From: Rhizobiales bacterium Y(2018)
Lineage (GTDB): Bacteria; Pseudomonadota; Alphaproteobacteria; Rhizobiales; Aestuariivirgaceae
Reading direction: 5' to 3'
Length of the DNA stretch: 64,000 bases
Assembly: GCA_005502925.1 (NCBI GenBank)
Contig: SCPD01000001.1
Location: 62,001-126,000, forward strand
Positions 55,481-64,000 of this stretch are shown here, in pieces. The translations under genes and the position numbers were made by a program. Position 1 is the first letter of the stretch; every line of letters begins with the position of its first letter. The notes under the pieces were generated by a model, which worked only from the letters and a program-made list of their open reading frames with translations, ran no database searches and had not been told where the DNA came from.

Positions 55481-55594
55481 GCCCTCACCCTGAGGTGCCC
55501 GGCGTAGCCGGGCCTCGAAGGGTGGCAAACGGCAAGACCTCTGTACCTGGATCATGCTTCGAGGCTCGCTTCGCTCGCACCTCAGCATGAGGGT
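55481..55594. repeat. REPIN-like element, family C copy 2
   Basis: Same structure as 41239-41352: left CCCTCACCCTGAGGTGCCC with inner hairpin GGCGTAGCC, right GCACCTCAGCATGAGGG with inner GAGGCTCGCTTCGCTCGC. It occupies almost the whole 148-base gap between tatB and tatC. Confidence 0.88.
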
Positions 55595-55608
55595 TAGATC
55601 CATGATCA

Positions 55609-56067
55609 TCAGTGCACCACCGGCGGCGTTTCGGACTTGGCCGGCGTCACCTGAGGCTCGACCTTGGCCGGCTCGGCAGCGGCAATCGCCGGCGCCTCGG
55701 CGGGCTTGGCGCCGTTATCGCCGAAATATTTCTTGAAGTCGTCGTCCTGCTTCTTGAGATCGGCGGAGAGCTCTTTCGCCACTTGCGGGATCGGGTTGGT
55801 GGCGGAGATCGAATTGATCTCCTTCTTGATGTCCTCGACCGGATTCATGGTCTTGAGATTGTTGAGCTCTTTCTTGATGTCGTCGACACCCGCCTCGCGC
55901 ATCGCCTCGTCAAGATGGCCCTGGAACTCGCGCGCCATGCCACGCACCTTCTGCATGGTGCGGCCGAAGGCACGCAACACCTTGGGTAGGTCCTTGGGCC
56001 CGATCACGATGATCGCCACCAGGACGACCACCATCAGTTCGGTATAGCCGATGCCGAAATCGAACAT
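55609..56067 (-). CDS. tatB: Twin-arginine translocase subunit TatB
   Basis: 152-residue Tat component. The N-terminal TM helix (FGIGYTELMVVVLVAIIVIGP, with the conserved Glu near residue 10) ends in the Gly-Pro hinge. The amphipathic helix PKDLPKVLRAFGRTMQKVRG follows, then a long charged helix and a Pro/Ala tail. It forms the substrate-receptor complex with TatC. Confidence 0.95.
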   Translation of the reverse strand: MFDFGIGYTELMVVVLVAIIVIGPKDLPKVLRAFGRTMQKVRGMAREFQGHLDEAMREAGVDDIKKELNNLKTMNPVEDIKKEINSISATNPIPQVAKELSADLKKQDDDFKKYFGDNGAKPAEAPAIAAAEPAKVEPQVTPAKSETPPVVH

Positions 56068-56109
56068 TGTGGCTCTGCGGCCCTTCTAACGATAGCGCCG
56101 CGCCTCAGC

Positions 56110-56334
56110 TCAGCTCTGGACCTTGTCGCCGACCTTGGTCTCGGCCGACTGCTCGAGCGTCTTGGTCTTATCGCCATCCGCGTTGGCTTCGGTCGTATCG
56201 TCGGCCATGCCCTTCTTGAAGCTCTTGATGCCCTTGGCGACGTCACCCATCAGATCGGAGATCTTGCCGCGGCCGAACAGAAGCACGACAACCAGGATCA
56301 CCAGAAGCCAGTGCCAAATCGAAAGCGAACCCAT
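56110..56334 (-). CDS. tatA: Twin-arginine translocase subunit TatA
   Basis: 74-residue pore-forming component. The TM helix [19 protein letters not shown] and amphipathic helix [17 protein letters not shown] (with the conserved FGRG hinge and KGIKSFKKG) are canonical; the rest is polar. It heads the tatABC unit. The orphan ABC ATPase gene upstream is ended by its own terminator. Confidence 0.96.
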   Translation of the reverse strand: MGSLSIWHWLLVILVVVLLFGRGKISDLMGDVAKGIKSFKKGMADDTTEANADGDKTKTLEQSAETKVGDKVQS

Positions 56335-56416
56335 TTACTGCTACTCCCTTGAACTTATTCAGGGCTTTCCAGCCCGCGTCGCGCGCACTATTGCAGAAAG
56401 GGTTAAGCGCCGCAAC

Positions 56417-56441
56417 AAAACTGCCCATCTGTTAAGATGGG
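56417..56441 (-). terminator. Rho-independent terminator after the ABC ATPase gene
   Basis: CCCATCT/AGATGGG stem (56424-56441) followed on the minus strand by CAGTTTTG. A second, overlapping-style hairpin (AACCCAT...ATGGGGTT, 56446-56466) covers the ATPase stop codon. It isolates this gene from tatA. Confidence 0.72.
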
Positions 56442-56454
56442 GATGAACCCATTG

Positions 56455-57582
56455 TTAGATGGGGTTGGAACCATCGGCCGTAAAGACCAAAGCCTGGGCG
56501 GGATCGACGGTGAATGCCGTGCTGACGCCTTGCCGGGGCGCCAAGGCGGCCGGCATGCGGACCGCGAGCGGCGCTTCCACACCCTTGAAGACGACGGAGA
56601 GCGCGCTGGCATCGCCGATGAAGCGGGAACTCAGAACGAATCCCTCCGGCCCGAGGCCTGACGGGCCCAGTGAAAAAGCTTGCGGGCGCAGCATGACCAG
56701 CACCGCTTCGCCATCGGCACGCCCCGGCGCGGGGAAAGTTCCCACCGGCGTCTCGGCACGACCGCCGCGCACCCGGCCGGTCAGCTCGTTCATGTCGCAG
56801 AAGAAGCGCGCCGCCTCGGCATCGGCGGGCCGGCCATAGATTTCGGCCGGTGTGCCGGCCTGGATGAGACGCCCCCGCCGCATCAGGAGAATGCGGTCGG
56901 CAAGCCCCAGCGCTTCGATCGGATCATGGGTAACCAGCATCGCGGTGGCGCGCGTTTCCTTGAGCAAGGCCAGGGTCTCAGCCCTGACGCTGTCACGCAG
57001 GCGCTGATCGAGGCCGGAGAACGGCTCGTCCATCAGCATCACCTGCGGACGCGGCACGATGGCCCGCGCCAGCGCTACGCGCTGCTGCTCGCCGCCCGAC
57101 AGCCGGTGCGGATATTCGCGCTCATATTCGGCGAGCCCTACCCGCTTCAGCGCCAGGCGCGCTTCCTTGAGGGCGTCGGCGCGCTTCAAGCCGCGCAGGC
57201 CGAAGGCGACATTGTCGATGATGGAAAGATGCGGGAACAGCGCGAAATCCTGGAACATCAGTCCGATATTGCGCTTCTCCGGCGGCACGAAACGGCCATT
57301 GCCGGCCATCTCCTGATCGTCGATGAGCACGCGGCCGCTTTCCGGCCGCTCGATGCCCGCCGCAATGCGGAGGAGCGTCGTCTTGCCGCAACCCGATGGC
57401 CCCAGCAGACAGACGATTTCACCCGGCCTCAGATCGAAGCTGACGTTACGGACAGCCGGAATCGGACCGAAACTCAGGCTCACATTGTCAAAGGTCAGCC
57501 GCCCGGCGAAGGTCGCCGCCGCCGTGCCGCGCGGGCCCCAGTCATGCGGCCGCGCCGTATCGGTGGTTTCTGCCGTATTCAT
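56455..57582 (-). CDS. ABC transporter ATP-binding protein, FbpC/PotA-like, orphan
   Basis: 375-residue ATPase. Walker A is GPSGCGKTT (about residues 62-70), the Q-loop QDFALFPHL, the signature LSGGEQQRVALARA, and Walker B VMLMDEPFSGLD. A C-terminal TOBE-like domain follows (about residue 270 on). It is of the iron(III)/polyamine/sulfate importer class. No permease or binding protein is next to it. It sits between scpB and tatA, genes usually adjacent in this group, and has its own terminator. It could serve a distant permease set; the PotB/PotC-like pair at 30-32 kb lacks an ATPase. Confidence 0.9.
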   Translation of the reverse strand: MNTAETTDTARPHDWGPRGTAAATFAGRLTFDNVSLSFGPIPAVRNVSFDLRPGEIVCLLGPSGCGKTTLLRIAAGIERPESGRVLIDDQEMAGNGRFVPPEKRNIGLMFQDFALFPHLSIIDNVAFGLRGLKRADALKEARLALKRVGLAEYEREYPHRLSGGEQQRVALARAIVPRPQVMLMDEPFSGLDQRLRDSVRAETLALLKETRATAMLVTHDPIEALGLADRILLMRRGRLIQAGTPAEIYGRPADAEAARFFCDMNELTGRVRGGRAETPVGTFPAPGRADGEAVLVMLRPQAFSLGPSGLGPEGFVLSSRFIGDASALSVVFKGVEAPLAVRMPAALAPRQGVSTAFTVDPAQALVFTADGSNPI

Positions 57583-57636
57583 ACGGGCGGTGTACACTAT
57601 CCGCCGGGCATCGGCCAAGAAGGCCGACTATCTCGG

Positions 57637-58509
57637 TCAGGAATTGGAGTCGTCCGGCTTGGGTTCCTCGTCAGCCGCCTGATCGTCGGGCAAGCTATCC
57701 TCGAGCTCAGCCTCGAGCGGCTCGGGCAAGGACGGCTCACCCTCCGCCAGGACCTCGTCCTCTTCCGGCAGATGCATTTCGAGCGGCGATTCCTCGGTGC
57801 CGTCGAGCGGATCCTCATCCGGGGCCAGCTCGTCCGACATCTTGGGCACCGGCATGTCGAAGCCGGGCGGCATGGTGGTGTCGAGGAGGCCCGCACCGCG
57901 CAGTTCCTGCAGGCCCGGCAGATCGGCAATTTCGTTCAGGCCGAAATGGGCCAGGAATGCCGGGGTCGTGCCGTAGGTGACCGGCCGGCCGGGTGTACGG
58001 CGGCGGCCGCGCATACGCGTCCAGCCGATCTCGAGCAGCGTATCGAGCGTGCCCTTGGAAATGGCGACGCCGCGGATTTCTTCGATCTCGGCGCGCGTCA
58101 CCGGCTGGTGATAGGCGATGATCGCCAGCGTTTCGAGCGCCGCCTTGGAAAGACGCTTCTGCTCGACCGCCTCGCGGCGCAGGAGGAAACTGAGGTCGCT
58201 CGCGGTGCGCAATGCCCAGCGGCCGGCGACATGGACCAGATTGACGCCGCGATTGGCATAGTTGGCCTGCAGGTCCTCGAGCAGCGCGGGAAGATCGGCG
58301 CCTTCCGGCAAAGCGGCCGTCAATTGCTCCGTGGACAGAGGTTCGGAGGCAGCGAACAGCAGCGCCTCGACGATCCGCAGATGATGGCTGCGGTCGGCGC
58401 GCGGATGCATCGTCACGACATCGTTCGTCTCCGGCATGGTCTCTTCCGCCACCTCCACTACCGGTTCCTCAGATTCGACATCATTCGCAATTGGCTGTGG
58501 CCTTGTCAT
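57637..58509 (-). CDS. scpB: Segregation and condensation protein ScpB
   Basis: 290-residue non-SMC condensin subunit with two winged-helix domains. It includes IVEALLFAASEPLSTEQL near residue 45 and KAALETLAIIAYHQPVTRAEIEEIRG, TPGRPVTYGTTPAFLAHFGL further on. The acidic C-terminal tail (Asp/Glu/Pro) is long. ATG 58509 is favoured over a GTG three codons earlier because GGAAG is better spaced. It follows scpA by 16 bases. Confidence 0.94.
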   Translation of the reverse strand: MTRPQPIANDVESEEPVVEVAEETMPETNDVVTMHPRADRSHHLRIVEALLFAASEPLSTEQLTAALPEGADLPALLEDLQANYANRGVNLVHVAGRWALRTASDLSFLLRREAVEQKRLSKAALETLAIIAYHQPVTRAEIEEIRGVAISKGTLDTLLEIGWTRMRGRRRTPGRPVTYGTTPAFLAHFGLNEIADLPGLQELRGAGLLDTTMPPGFDMPVPKMSDELAPDEDPLDGTEESPLEMHLPEEDEVLAEGEPSLPEPLEAELEDSLPDDQAADEEPKPDDSNS

Positions 58510-58525
58510 GACTTCCACTTCCTTC

Positions 58526-59353
58526 TTACGCGGCGCTGGCGCGCCGGCGCATGTAAATAGGCTCGAAGGCCCGGTCCTGCCTGATCTCGATCACCCCTTC
58601 GCGGGCAAGCTCGAGGCTCGCGGTGAAGCTCGAGGCGATCACCGTCGTGCGACCTTCCGGTGTCGCGAAATAATCGGCGAGCCAGGTATCGAGGCTGCCC
58701 CAATTGTCCATGCGGCCGACCAGGCGTTCGAGAATCTGGCGCGCATCCTTGATCGACCACGCCTTGACGCGCTTGATCGTATAGGTGGTGTGGCGGGCCA
58801 GCTTCTGGCGCCGGTTAGTATAGGCCTTGAGCAAATCGATGAGATTGTCGGTATATTCGACGCGGGTATCGAAGACGAGCTTCTCCGGCTCGCCGCGCTC
58901 GAACACGTCGCGTCCCAACCGATCGCGGGCCATGAGCTTGGCGGCCGCATCGCGCATGGCCTGCAGCTTCTGCAGGCGGAAGGACAGTTGCGCAGCCAGA
59001 TCCTCCGCCGGCATTTCCTCATCGCCGGGGGCGCGCGGCAGGAGCAGCCGCGACTTCAGATAAGCGAGCCATGCCGCCATGACCAGATAGTCGGCAGCGA
59101 TCTCGAGACGGCGCTGGCGCGCCTGCTCGATGAAGGCGAGATACTGCTCGACCAGAGCCAGCATCGAAATCTGCGACAGGTCGATCTTGTGCTGGCGCGC
59201 GAGATCCAAGAGCAGGTCCATAGGACCTTCGAAGCCCAGGATGTCGACGATGAAGGTCTCCTCATCGGCGGCGGGCTCAGGCGCAGCCTCCTGGCGGACC
59301 GGGCCTTCGCCGTCCGGCCATTTGGTTTCAGGTGTGTTCTCTTCGCTCGTCAT
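58526..59353 (-). CDS. scpA: Segregation and condensation protein ScpA
   Basis: 275-residue kleisin partner of SMC and ScpB. Conserved text: GFEGPMDLLLDLARQHKIDL (residues 40-59) and AADYLVMAAWLAYLKSRLLLP, with the C-terminal winged helix ending AREGVIEIRQDRAFEPIYM. The N-terminal ~35 residues are acidic and poorly conserved. The nagZ gene that often precedes scpA in rhizobia is absent here. Confidence 0.95.
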   Translation of the reverse strand: MTSEENTPETKWPDGEGPVRQEAAPEPAADEETFIVDILGFEGPMDLLLDLARQHKIDLSQISMLALVEQYLAFIEQARQRRLEIAADYLVMAAWLAYLKSRLLLPRAPGDEEMPAEDLAAQLSFRLQKLQAMRDAAAKLMARDRLGRDVFERGEPEKLVFDTRVEYTDNLIDLLKAYTNRRQKLARHTTYTIKRVKAWSIKDARQILERLVGRMDNWGSLDTWLADYFATPEGRTTVIASSFTASLELAREGVIEIRQDRAFEPIYMRRRASAA

Positions 59354-59514
59354 CTTCGTGCAATCGCTTTCGTCCGCTTGTCGCAGAAAGCGGAGGTGAT
59401 TCGCCTGCCCCAGTACAGATTATCCCCAGATTCCAAGCTTTTCGAGTAATCGCGCGATTTCAGCGCAGGCCGGCCTGTAAGCGGCCTGGCGATGACACTT
59501 TCTTGACGGCAGGC

Positions 59515-62067
59515 TCAGTTGCCACGCACCAGACAGTCGCGCTCGCCGCCGGCGATAAGCGAATCGCACACTTTGGAGGCCTGGGCCCTGGAGGCCATCG
59601 GGCCGACGCTGAGGCGATAGCGGGAGCTGCCGGCAACCGTCGCCTTGACGATACGCGGATTGAAGCCGCTCAGCACGCCGCCATGCTTGGCGCGCAGCCG
59701 GTCGAATTCGGCCTGGGCTTCCGCCTCGGAGCGGAAAGAGGCGAGCTGGGCCGTGAAGCCACCGCCCGACGGCTTGGCCTTCTGTGCCGGCTGCTGGGGT
59801 TCCGGCGCCGGAATGGGCTGCGGGGCGGGCGTGATCGCGGCGATCTGCTGCGGTTCGCTGCCGGAGGAATCGGCCTGAACGGCGTTCGGATCGGGGGCAT
59901 TCGCCCAATTGCCGGTGGCGCCGCTACGCACGGCATTTTCGGCGGCCTTGCCGGTCAGCTTGCGCTTGCCGGTCGGGCCGCTGCCGAGGCTATTGAAAAA
60001 CGATCTGGATTTCTGCTCGCTCGCCGCGCTCTCGGTCGCTTGCGGGGCCGGCTCGGATTGAGCGATCGGCGCCTCAGGGGTCGCGACGGGCTGCTGGGCG
60101 GGAGGGACAAGAACGAGGGGCTCAACGGCGCCATCGGAGCCCGTATCCACGGCATCCTCGACGGCGGCTGTCTTCTTCACCGGCTTCTTTTCAGCCTTGA
60201 GCTTGGGCTTGGCCGGTTGTGCTGGGGGCGGAAGCTCTTCGGGGTCACTCACCACCTGCTCCGCCGCTGGCGGTGGTGCCGATGCAATCTGTTCCGTGGC
60301 CTTTGCGAGTTGGCCAGGGACCGGCGCCCCGCCATCGGCCGCAGTGGTCGAGGCGGGCTCCGGGGCCGGAGCCGTGTTTTGATCCACGGCTCCCATGGCA
60401 GCAGTCTGCTGGTTCGTACTGTTTTGCAGCGAGCCCTGCTGGTCGGTCGCCCCCGGCGGAGGCAGCGGCAGAGGCAGCGGCTCGCTCGAATTGTCCTGCG
60501 TACCGCTCGACGGCGTGGGGAGAGGCGCGGCGCCCTGTCCCTCGTTGCTGCCCGTCGGCTCGACCGCCTGGGGCTGCTCCTGAGTCGGCACAACCTGGTT
60601 CTGGTTGCCGTTCACTTCGTCGTCGCCGAGGATCCGGTCATAAATCTGCTTGCGCTGGGCGTCGGTCGTCGGGTTTGTACCCGGCGTGCTGCCCAATGAT
60701 CCGCCGACATTCTCAGGCGCCGTCTTCGACGATGAGTCCGGCGCTTCGATGACCGGCACGTTGCCGTTATTAGCCTGCCCCGGATTCTTCATATAGGTCA
60801 GGTAGTAGTAGATGATGCCGCCGGTCAGGACGATGCCACCGATCAGGATCGCCAGAAGCCACGGCCAGGGGCCGCGACGGCGGCGCGGCTCAGCCTCGTA
60901 GCCTTCCTCATAATCGCGATAGGCGCGGTTGTAATCCTGCGCCGAGGCGCGCCGGCGCTGCGGGCGCGGCGGTTCCTCGTCCTCAAAGACTTCGTTGACA
61001 TCCTCGTCATAGGCCGGCGCCGGAGCTGGCTGCTGACGGCCGCGCGCCGGGACTGGCGGGCGGCGGCGGTAGTCCGGCAGCGCCGGCCCGTCGAGCTCGT
61101 CGCCATAGGCCTGCTGCGATACCGGCGGCAGCGCCGGCGGACGGCGATAGGAATCATATTCGCGATTGACCGGCGGCTGGGGCCGCGGTGGCGGTGGCGC
61201 GTCGCGACGCGCCAGCGGGTCCTCGCGGAAGGCCGCGGTGTCGGCATAAGGCCGCGACTTCGGCGTGAAGCCGCCACCTGCCGGCGGGTCGAGCGAGCGA
61301 TAGTTCGGCGCCGGCGGCTGGGGCGGCGTGCCATAGCGCGGCTGAAAAGCCGGGCCGGCGGCCGGCGGCGGGCTTGCCTGCGGCTTTGCCGGTTGCGGGC
61401 GCTGCGGCTGGGCCGTGGCGTTGCCGCCCAATGCCGGACGCGGCGGGGTCAAAGGCGGCGGCGCCACCCCTCCACCCGTCTTGCCGGAGAAGGTCGGATA
61501 TTCTCGCTCGGGCGGCGGCGGCGGAGCTGCCGGCACGGTCTCGCGCTTGTCCTTGGCCAGTTCCTCGGCCGAGAAGCTGAATTTGGGCCGTTCAGGCTGG
61601 GCCGGCCGCTGGCTCTGCGGCGGGGGTGCAGCCGGCGGCGGCGGCGCGGCTTGCGCCGGCGTCATCGGCCGGTTGATGCCGCCACGCGCTTGCGCAACAC
61701 GCTGTTCGGCCAGCCGTTCGGCGGCCTGACGCTCGGCACGCAGGCGGTCGCCGAGTCCGGCGGCTCCTTGCGGCAAAGGCGCTACCGGGCGCGGCTGCGG
61801 CTTGGGCTGGGGTGCCTGGGCCTGAGGCGCCTGCCTCGGCGGGACACGGGGGGCCATGGGCGCGGGCGTGCGCGGCGCCATCGGCGCTGGCCGGGTCACG
61901 GGCTGTTGGGCCTGTGTCGGCTGCGGCGCCCGCGGGGCCGGTTTCACCGGTGCGGCTGACGGTTTGAATTCATCGGAAATTTTCGGCATGTCCTTGCCGG
62001 AGCTTCCCATGCCCAATCTTTCACGCCAGCGGGCCTTGCCGGGACTGTTCGAAGTATCTTGATCCAT
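59515..62067 (-). CDS. SPOR domain cell-division-type membrane protein, proline-rich
   Basis: 850-residue protein. The cytoplasmic N-terminal ~395 residues are very rich in Pro, Ala, Gln and Arg. One TM helix lies around PWPWLLAILIGGIVLTGGII (about residues 400-420), then a long Ser/Pro/Gln/Asn-rich periplasmic linker, and a C-terminal SPOR domain (GGFTAQLASFRSEAEAQAEF from about residue 770; ends RDCLVRG). SPOR domains bind denuded peptidoglycan at the septum. The gene is 16 bases from argS. Tracts repeat motifs such as PAPMAPR and PPPP; length is at the upper end for this family. Confidence 0.93.
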   Translation of the reverse strand: MDQDTSNSPGKARWRERLGMGSSGKDMPKISDEFKPSAAPVKPAPRAPQPTQAQQPVTRPAPMAPRTPAPMAPRVPPRQAPQAQAPQPKPQPRPVAPLPQGAAGLGDRLRAERQAAERLAEQRVAQARGGINRPMTPAQAAPPPPAAPPPQSQRPAQPERPKFSFSAEELAKDKRETVPAAPPPPPEREYPTFSGKTGGGVAPPPLTPPRPALGGNATAQPQRPQPAKPQASPPPAAGPAFQPRYGTPPQPPAPNYRSLDPPAGGGFTPKSRPYADTAAFREDPLARRDAPPPPRPQPPVNREYDSYRRPPALPPVSQQAYGDELDGPALPDYRRRPPVPARGRQQPAPAPAYDEDVNEVFEDEEPPRPQRRRASAQDYNRAYRDYEEGYEAEPRRRRGPWPWLLAILIGGIVLTGGIIYYYLTYMKNPGQANNGNVPVIEAPDSSSKTAPENVGGSLGSTPGTNPTTDAQRKQIYDRILGDDEVNGNQNQVVPTQEQPQAVEPTGSNEGQGAAPLPTPSSGTQDNSSEPLPLPLPPPGATDQQGSLQNSTNQQTAAMGAVDQNTAPAPEPASTTAADGGAPVPGQLAKATEQIASAPPPAAEQVVSDPEELPPPAQPAKPKLKAEKKPVKKTAAVEDAVDTGSDGAVEPLVLVPPAQQPVATPEAPIAQSEPAPQATESAASEQKSRSFFNSLGSGPTGKRKLTGKAAENAVRSGATGNWANAPDPNAVQADSSGSEPQQIAAITPAPQPIPAPEPQQPAQKAKPSGGGFTAQLASFRSEAEAQAEFDRLRAKHGGVLSGFNPRIVKATVAGSSRYRLSVGPMASRAQASKVCDSLIAGGERDCLVRGN

Positions 62068-62083
62068 CCACCTGTTCCCGCGT

Positions 62084-63817
62084 CTACATTTCCTCTACGG
62101 GCTTCACTCCGAGGATTCCTAGGCCGTTTGCTAGAACATAGCGAATCACGCGCAATAAAGCGAGCCGTGCAAGGCTAGTTTGCATGTCGGAACCCAAAAT
62201 AAATCTTAATTGCGGCGACTCTTTGCCCTTGTTCCAAAGGGCATGAAAATCGCTAGCCAGATCATACAGATAAAAGGCTATCCTGTGAGGCTCATGAGCC
62301 ACGGCGGCGGCCTCGACGAGGCGCGGATATTCGCCGATCCGGCGTATCATCTGCAGCTCCGCCTCATCGACAAGCCTTGAAAAATCGGGCTTCTCGGCGC
62401 TTTCGGCGAGCCCGCCGGCATTGCGGAACACCGAGCAGATTCGGGCGTGGGCGTATTGCACATAAAAAACCGGATTGTCCTTCGACTGTTCGGTGACCTT
62501 CTTGAAGTCGAAGTCGAGCGGCGCCTCGTTCTTGCGGTAGAGCATCATGAAGCGCACGACGTCGGAGCCCACCTCCTCGACCACCTCACGCAAGGTGACG
62601 AATTCACCGGCGCGCTTCGACATCCGCACCGGCTCGCCGTCGCGGAACAGCTTCACCAGCTGGCACAGCCGCACGATCACCTTGACGTCCTTGTTGCCGG
62701 CATTGGCGGCGCCGATCGCCTCCAGCCGCTTCACATAACCCGCATGGTCGGCACCCAGCACATAGACGAGCTCGCTGAAGCCGCGCAGGATCTTGTGGCG
62801 TGAATAGGCGATGTCCGAAGCGAAATAGGTATAGGAGCCGTCCGACTTGATCAGCGGCCGGTCGATGTCGTCGCCGAACTGGGTGGCGCGGAACAAAGTC
62901 TGCTCGCGGTCTTCCCAGTCCTCGGGCAACTCGCCCTTGGGCGGCGGCAGGCGTCCTTCATAGATCAAATCGCGCGCCCGCAGATCCTCGACGGTGCGAT
63001 CGACCTCACCCGAGATGTGCAGCGACTTCTCCGAGACGAAGACTTCCTGGCGGATATTGAGCGTCGCCAGATCCTCGCGGACGAGATCCATCATCATGGC
63101 GACCGCCTTGTCGCGCACGATCGGCAGCCACGCCGCTTCCGACATGTCGAGCAGCGCCTTGTCGTGATCGAAAGCGAGCGCCTGCCCGACCGGCTTCAGA
63201 TAGTCGCCGGGGTAGAGACCGGACGGGATCTCGCCAATATCCTCGCCCAGCGCCTCGCGGTACCGCAGATAGGCGGAGCGGGCCAGCACATCGACCTGGG
63301 CGCCGGCATCATTGACGTAATATTCGCGGGCGACAGCATAACCCGCCCGGCTCAGAAGCTCGGCCAGCGCGTCGCCGAACACGGCGCCGCGGCAATGGCC
63401 GACATGCAAGGGGCCGGTCGGATTGGCCGAGACATATTCGACATTGACCTTCTCGCCGCCGCCCATGTCCGAGCGGCCATATTGAGGGCCTTGCGCCAAA
63501 GCGGCGTCGAGAAGCTTTGGCCAGAAGGACGCCTTGAGGCGGATATTGATGAAGCCCGGGCCGGCAATGTCCGTGGACTGAATATCGGGATCGGCGACGA
63601 GACGATCCGCCACCAGCTGCGCGATGGCGCGCGGCTGCATGCCGGCAGACTTGGCCAGCACCATCGCCGCGTTGGTGGCGAGATCGCCATGCGCGGAATC
63701 ACGCGGCGGTTCGACCATCACGCGGTTGAGATCAAGCCCCTGTGGCAGCTTGCCTTCCCGCGCCAGAGCGTCGATCGCGGCGCGGACATTGTGCTGGAAA
63801 TGGGCGAAGAGGTTCAT
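62084..63817 (-). CDS. argS: Arginyl-tRNA synthetase
   Basis: 577-residue class I synthetase. An N-terminal Add-1 domain is followed by the HIGH equivalent HVGH in [20 protein letters not shown] (about residues 130-149). The KMSKS equivalent is RMSKRAGE (about residue 398). The C-terminal anticodon-binding domain ends [17 protein letters not shown]. Normal length. It heads the conserved minus-strand block. Confidence 0.97.
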   Translation of the reverse strand: MNLFAHFQHNVRAAIDALAREGKLPQGLDLNRVMVEPPRDSAHGDLATNAAMVLAKSAGMQPRAIAQLVADRLVADPDIQSTDIAGPGFINIRLKASFWPKLLDAALAQGPQYGRSDMGGGEKVNVEYVSANPTGPLHVGHCRGAVFGDALAELLSRAGYAVAREYYVNDAGAQVDVLARSAYLRYREALGEDIGEIPSGLYPGDYLKPVGQALAFDHDKALLDMSEAAWLPIVRDKAVAMMMDLVREDLATLNIRQEVFVSEKSLHISGEVDRTVEDLRARDLIYEGRLPPPKGELPEDWEDREQTLFRATQFGDDIDRPLIKSDGSYTYFASDIAYSRHKILRGFSELVYVLGADHAGYVKRLEAIGAANAGNKDVKVIVRLCQLVKLFRDGEPVRMSKRAGEFVTLREVVEEVGSDVVRFMMLYRKNEAPLDFDFKKVTEQSKDNPVFYVQYAHARICSVFRNAGGLAESAEKPDFSRLVDEAELQMIRRIGEYPRLVEAAAVAHEPHRIAFYLYDLASDFHALWNKGKESPQLRFILGSDMQTSLARLALLRVIRYVLANGLGILGVKPVEEM

Positions 63818-64000
63818 TTAACTCTACGAGCGATAAAGGTTTTCTGTCCGGCCCTGCCCTAGCGGATGCGCCTTCGGGCGTCAAACGATAGCAGCGGCAA
63901 TGACGTTTCGTCATTTACGATGAGGCGAGATAATCCGCCAGCCTGAACCGAACAGGATGACCATGTCGCATACGCGTGATAGCAATCGAGTGCAATGATT
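63818..64000. other. Right-edge stretch without a supported gene
   Basis: No convincing gene is seen. A minus-strand open frame enters from the right edge and stops at 63915 (28 codons, ending RLADYLASS); it could be the C-terminus of a gene outside the window, but is too short to name. Confidence 0.4.

Noticed and set aside
56680-58560. 626-codon plus-strand frame opposite the ABC ATPase and scpB
   Set aside because: Spans two unrelated genes on the other strand, which only a shadow frame would do.
63915-64000. Minus-strand open frame at the right edge as a partial gene (for example a dGTPase C-terminus)
   Set aside because: Only 28 codons are visible and no family text can be recognised.

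Overview
The window is about 64 kb of GC-rich DNA from an alphaproteobacterium, most probably a member of the Hyphomicrobiales (Rhizobiales). The evidence is the gene neighbourhood argS, SPOR protein, scpA, scpB, tatABC, serS, surE, pcm together with yajC, secD, secF, Mth938-like gene, phytoene-synthase-like gene, trmFO. Supporting signs are the folate-dependent TrmFO, homospermidine synthase, an aerobic-type CobN/CobO cobalamin pathway and dense ATGA/TGATG-coupled operons. The window holds no phage, insertion sequence, CRISPR array or rRNA. One tRNA, tRNA-Leu(GAG), was found.

Layout. (a) 1-8.7 kb: a minus-strand catabolic operon, cut by the left edge. In transcription order it encodes an M20 amidohydrolase, a solo AraC DNA-binding domain, a three-subunit HcnABC/opine-oxidase-type dehydrogenase, a GNAT protein, a FAD amine oxidoreductase and a peptide-type solute-binding protein. 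It diverges from an XRE-cupin regulator, and the region between them carries a clear palindromic operator. (b) 8.8-16.9 kb: cupin, tRNA-Leu, lipB, acylphosphatase, pccA, trmFO, a DUF4153 membrane protein, and homologues of the mitochondrial complex I assembly factors NDUFAF6 and NDUFAF3. (c) 17.2-24.9 kb: secF, secD, a second SecD that lacks the C-terminal membrane domain, yajC, a DUF815 ATPase, a GST, and a LysM/M23 lipoprotein. (d) 25-34.4 kb: homospermidine synthase facing an eight-gene minus-strand operon. That operon encodes a Rieske oxygenase, PotD/PotB/PotC-like transporter parts, a glycosyltransferase with a histone-H1-like tail, two paralogous cupins and an aldehyde dehydrogenase. A TetR/BetI-like palindrome overlaps its apparent promoter.

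(e) 34.4-49.1 kb: cobalamin synthesis in two plus-strand operons. The first has a canonical cobalamin riboswitch followed by cbtB, cbtA, cobW, cobN, cobO. The second has a shorter leader that shares a sequence module with that riboswitch, followed by cbiX, cobH, cobL, cobI, cbiG-cobJ fusion, cobM. Between them is a two-gene operon of exported proteins of unknown function. (f) 49.2-51.8 kb: small accessory genes (an 85-residue unknown, DUF1203, ogt, esterase). (g) 51.9-63.8 kb: the conserved housekeeping block pcm, surE, serS, tatC, tatB, tatA, scpB, scpA, SPOR protein, argS, interrupted by an orphan ABC ATPase.

In related genomes blocks (c) and (g) are, from general knowledge, usually contiguous. 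Regions (d)-(f), about 27 kb, therefore look like a large accessory insertion between pcm and the LysM/M23 gene. Six short bipartite inverted repeats (REPIN-like, three families) are scattered between genes. The points most worth a second look are the truncated tandem SecD, the abbreviated cobalamin-riboswitch-like leader before cbiX, the Rieske/Pot-like operon with its operator, and the HcnABC-type operon with its operator.
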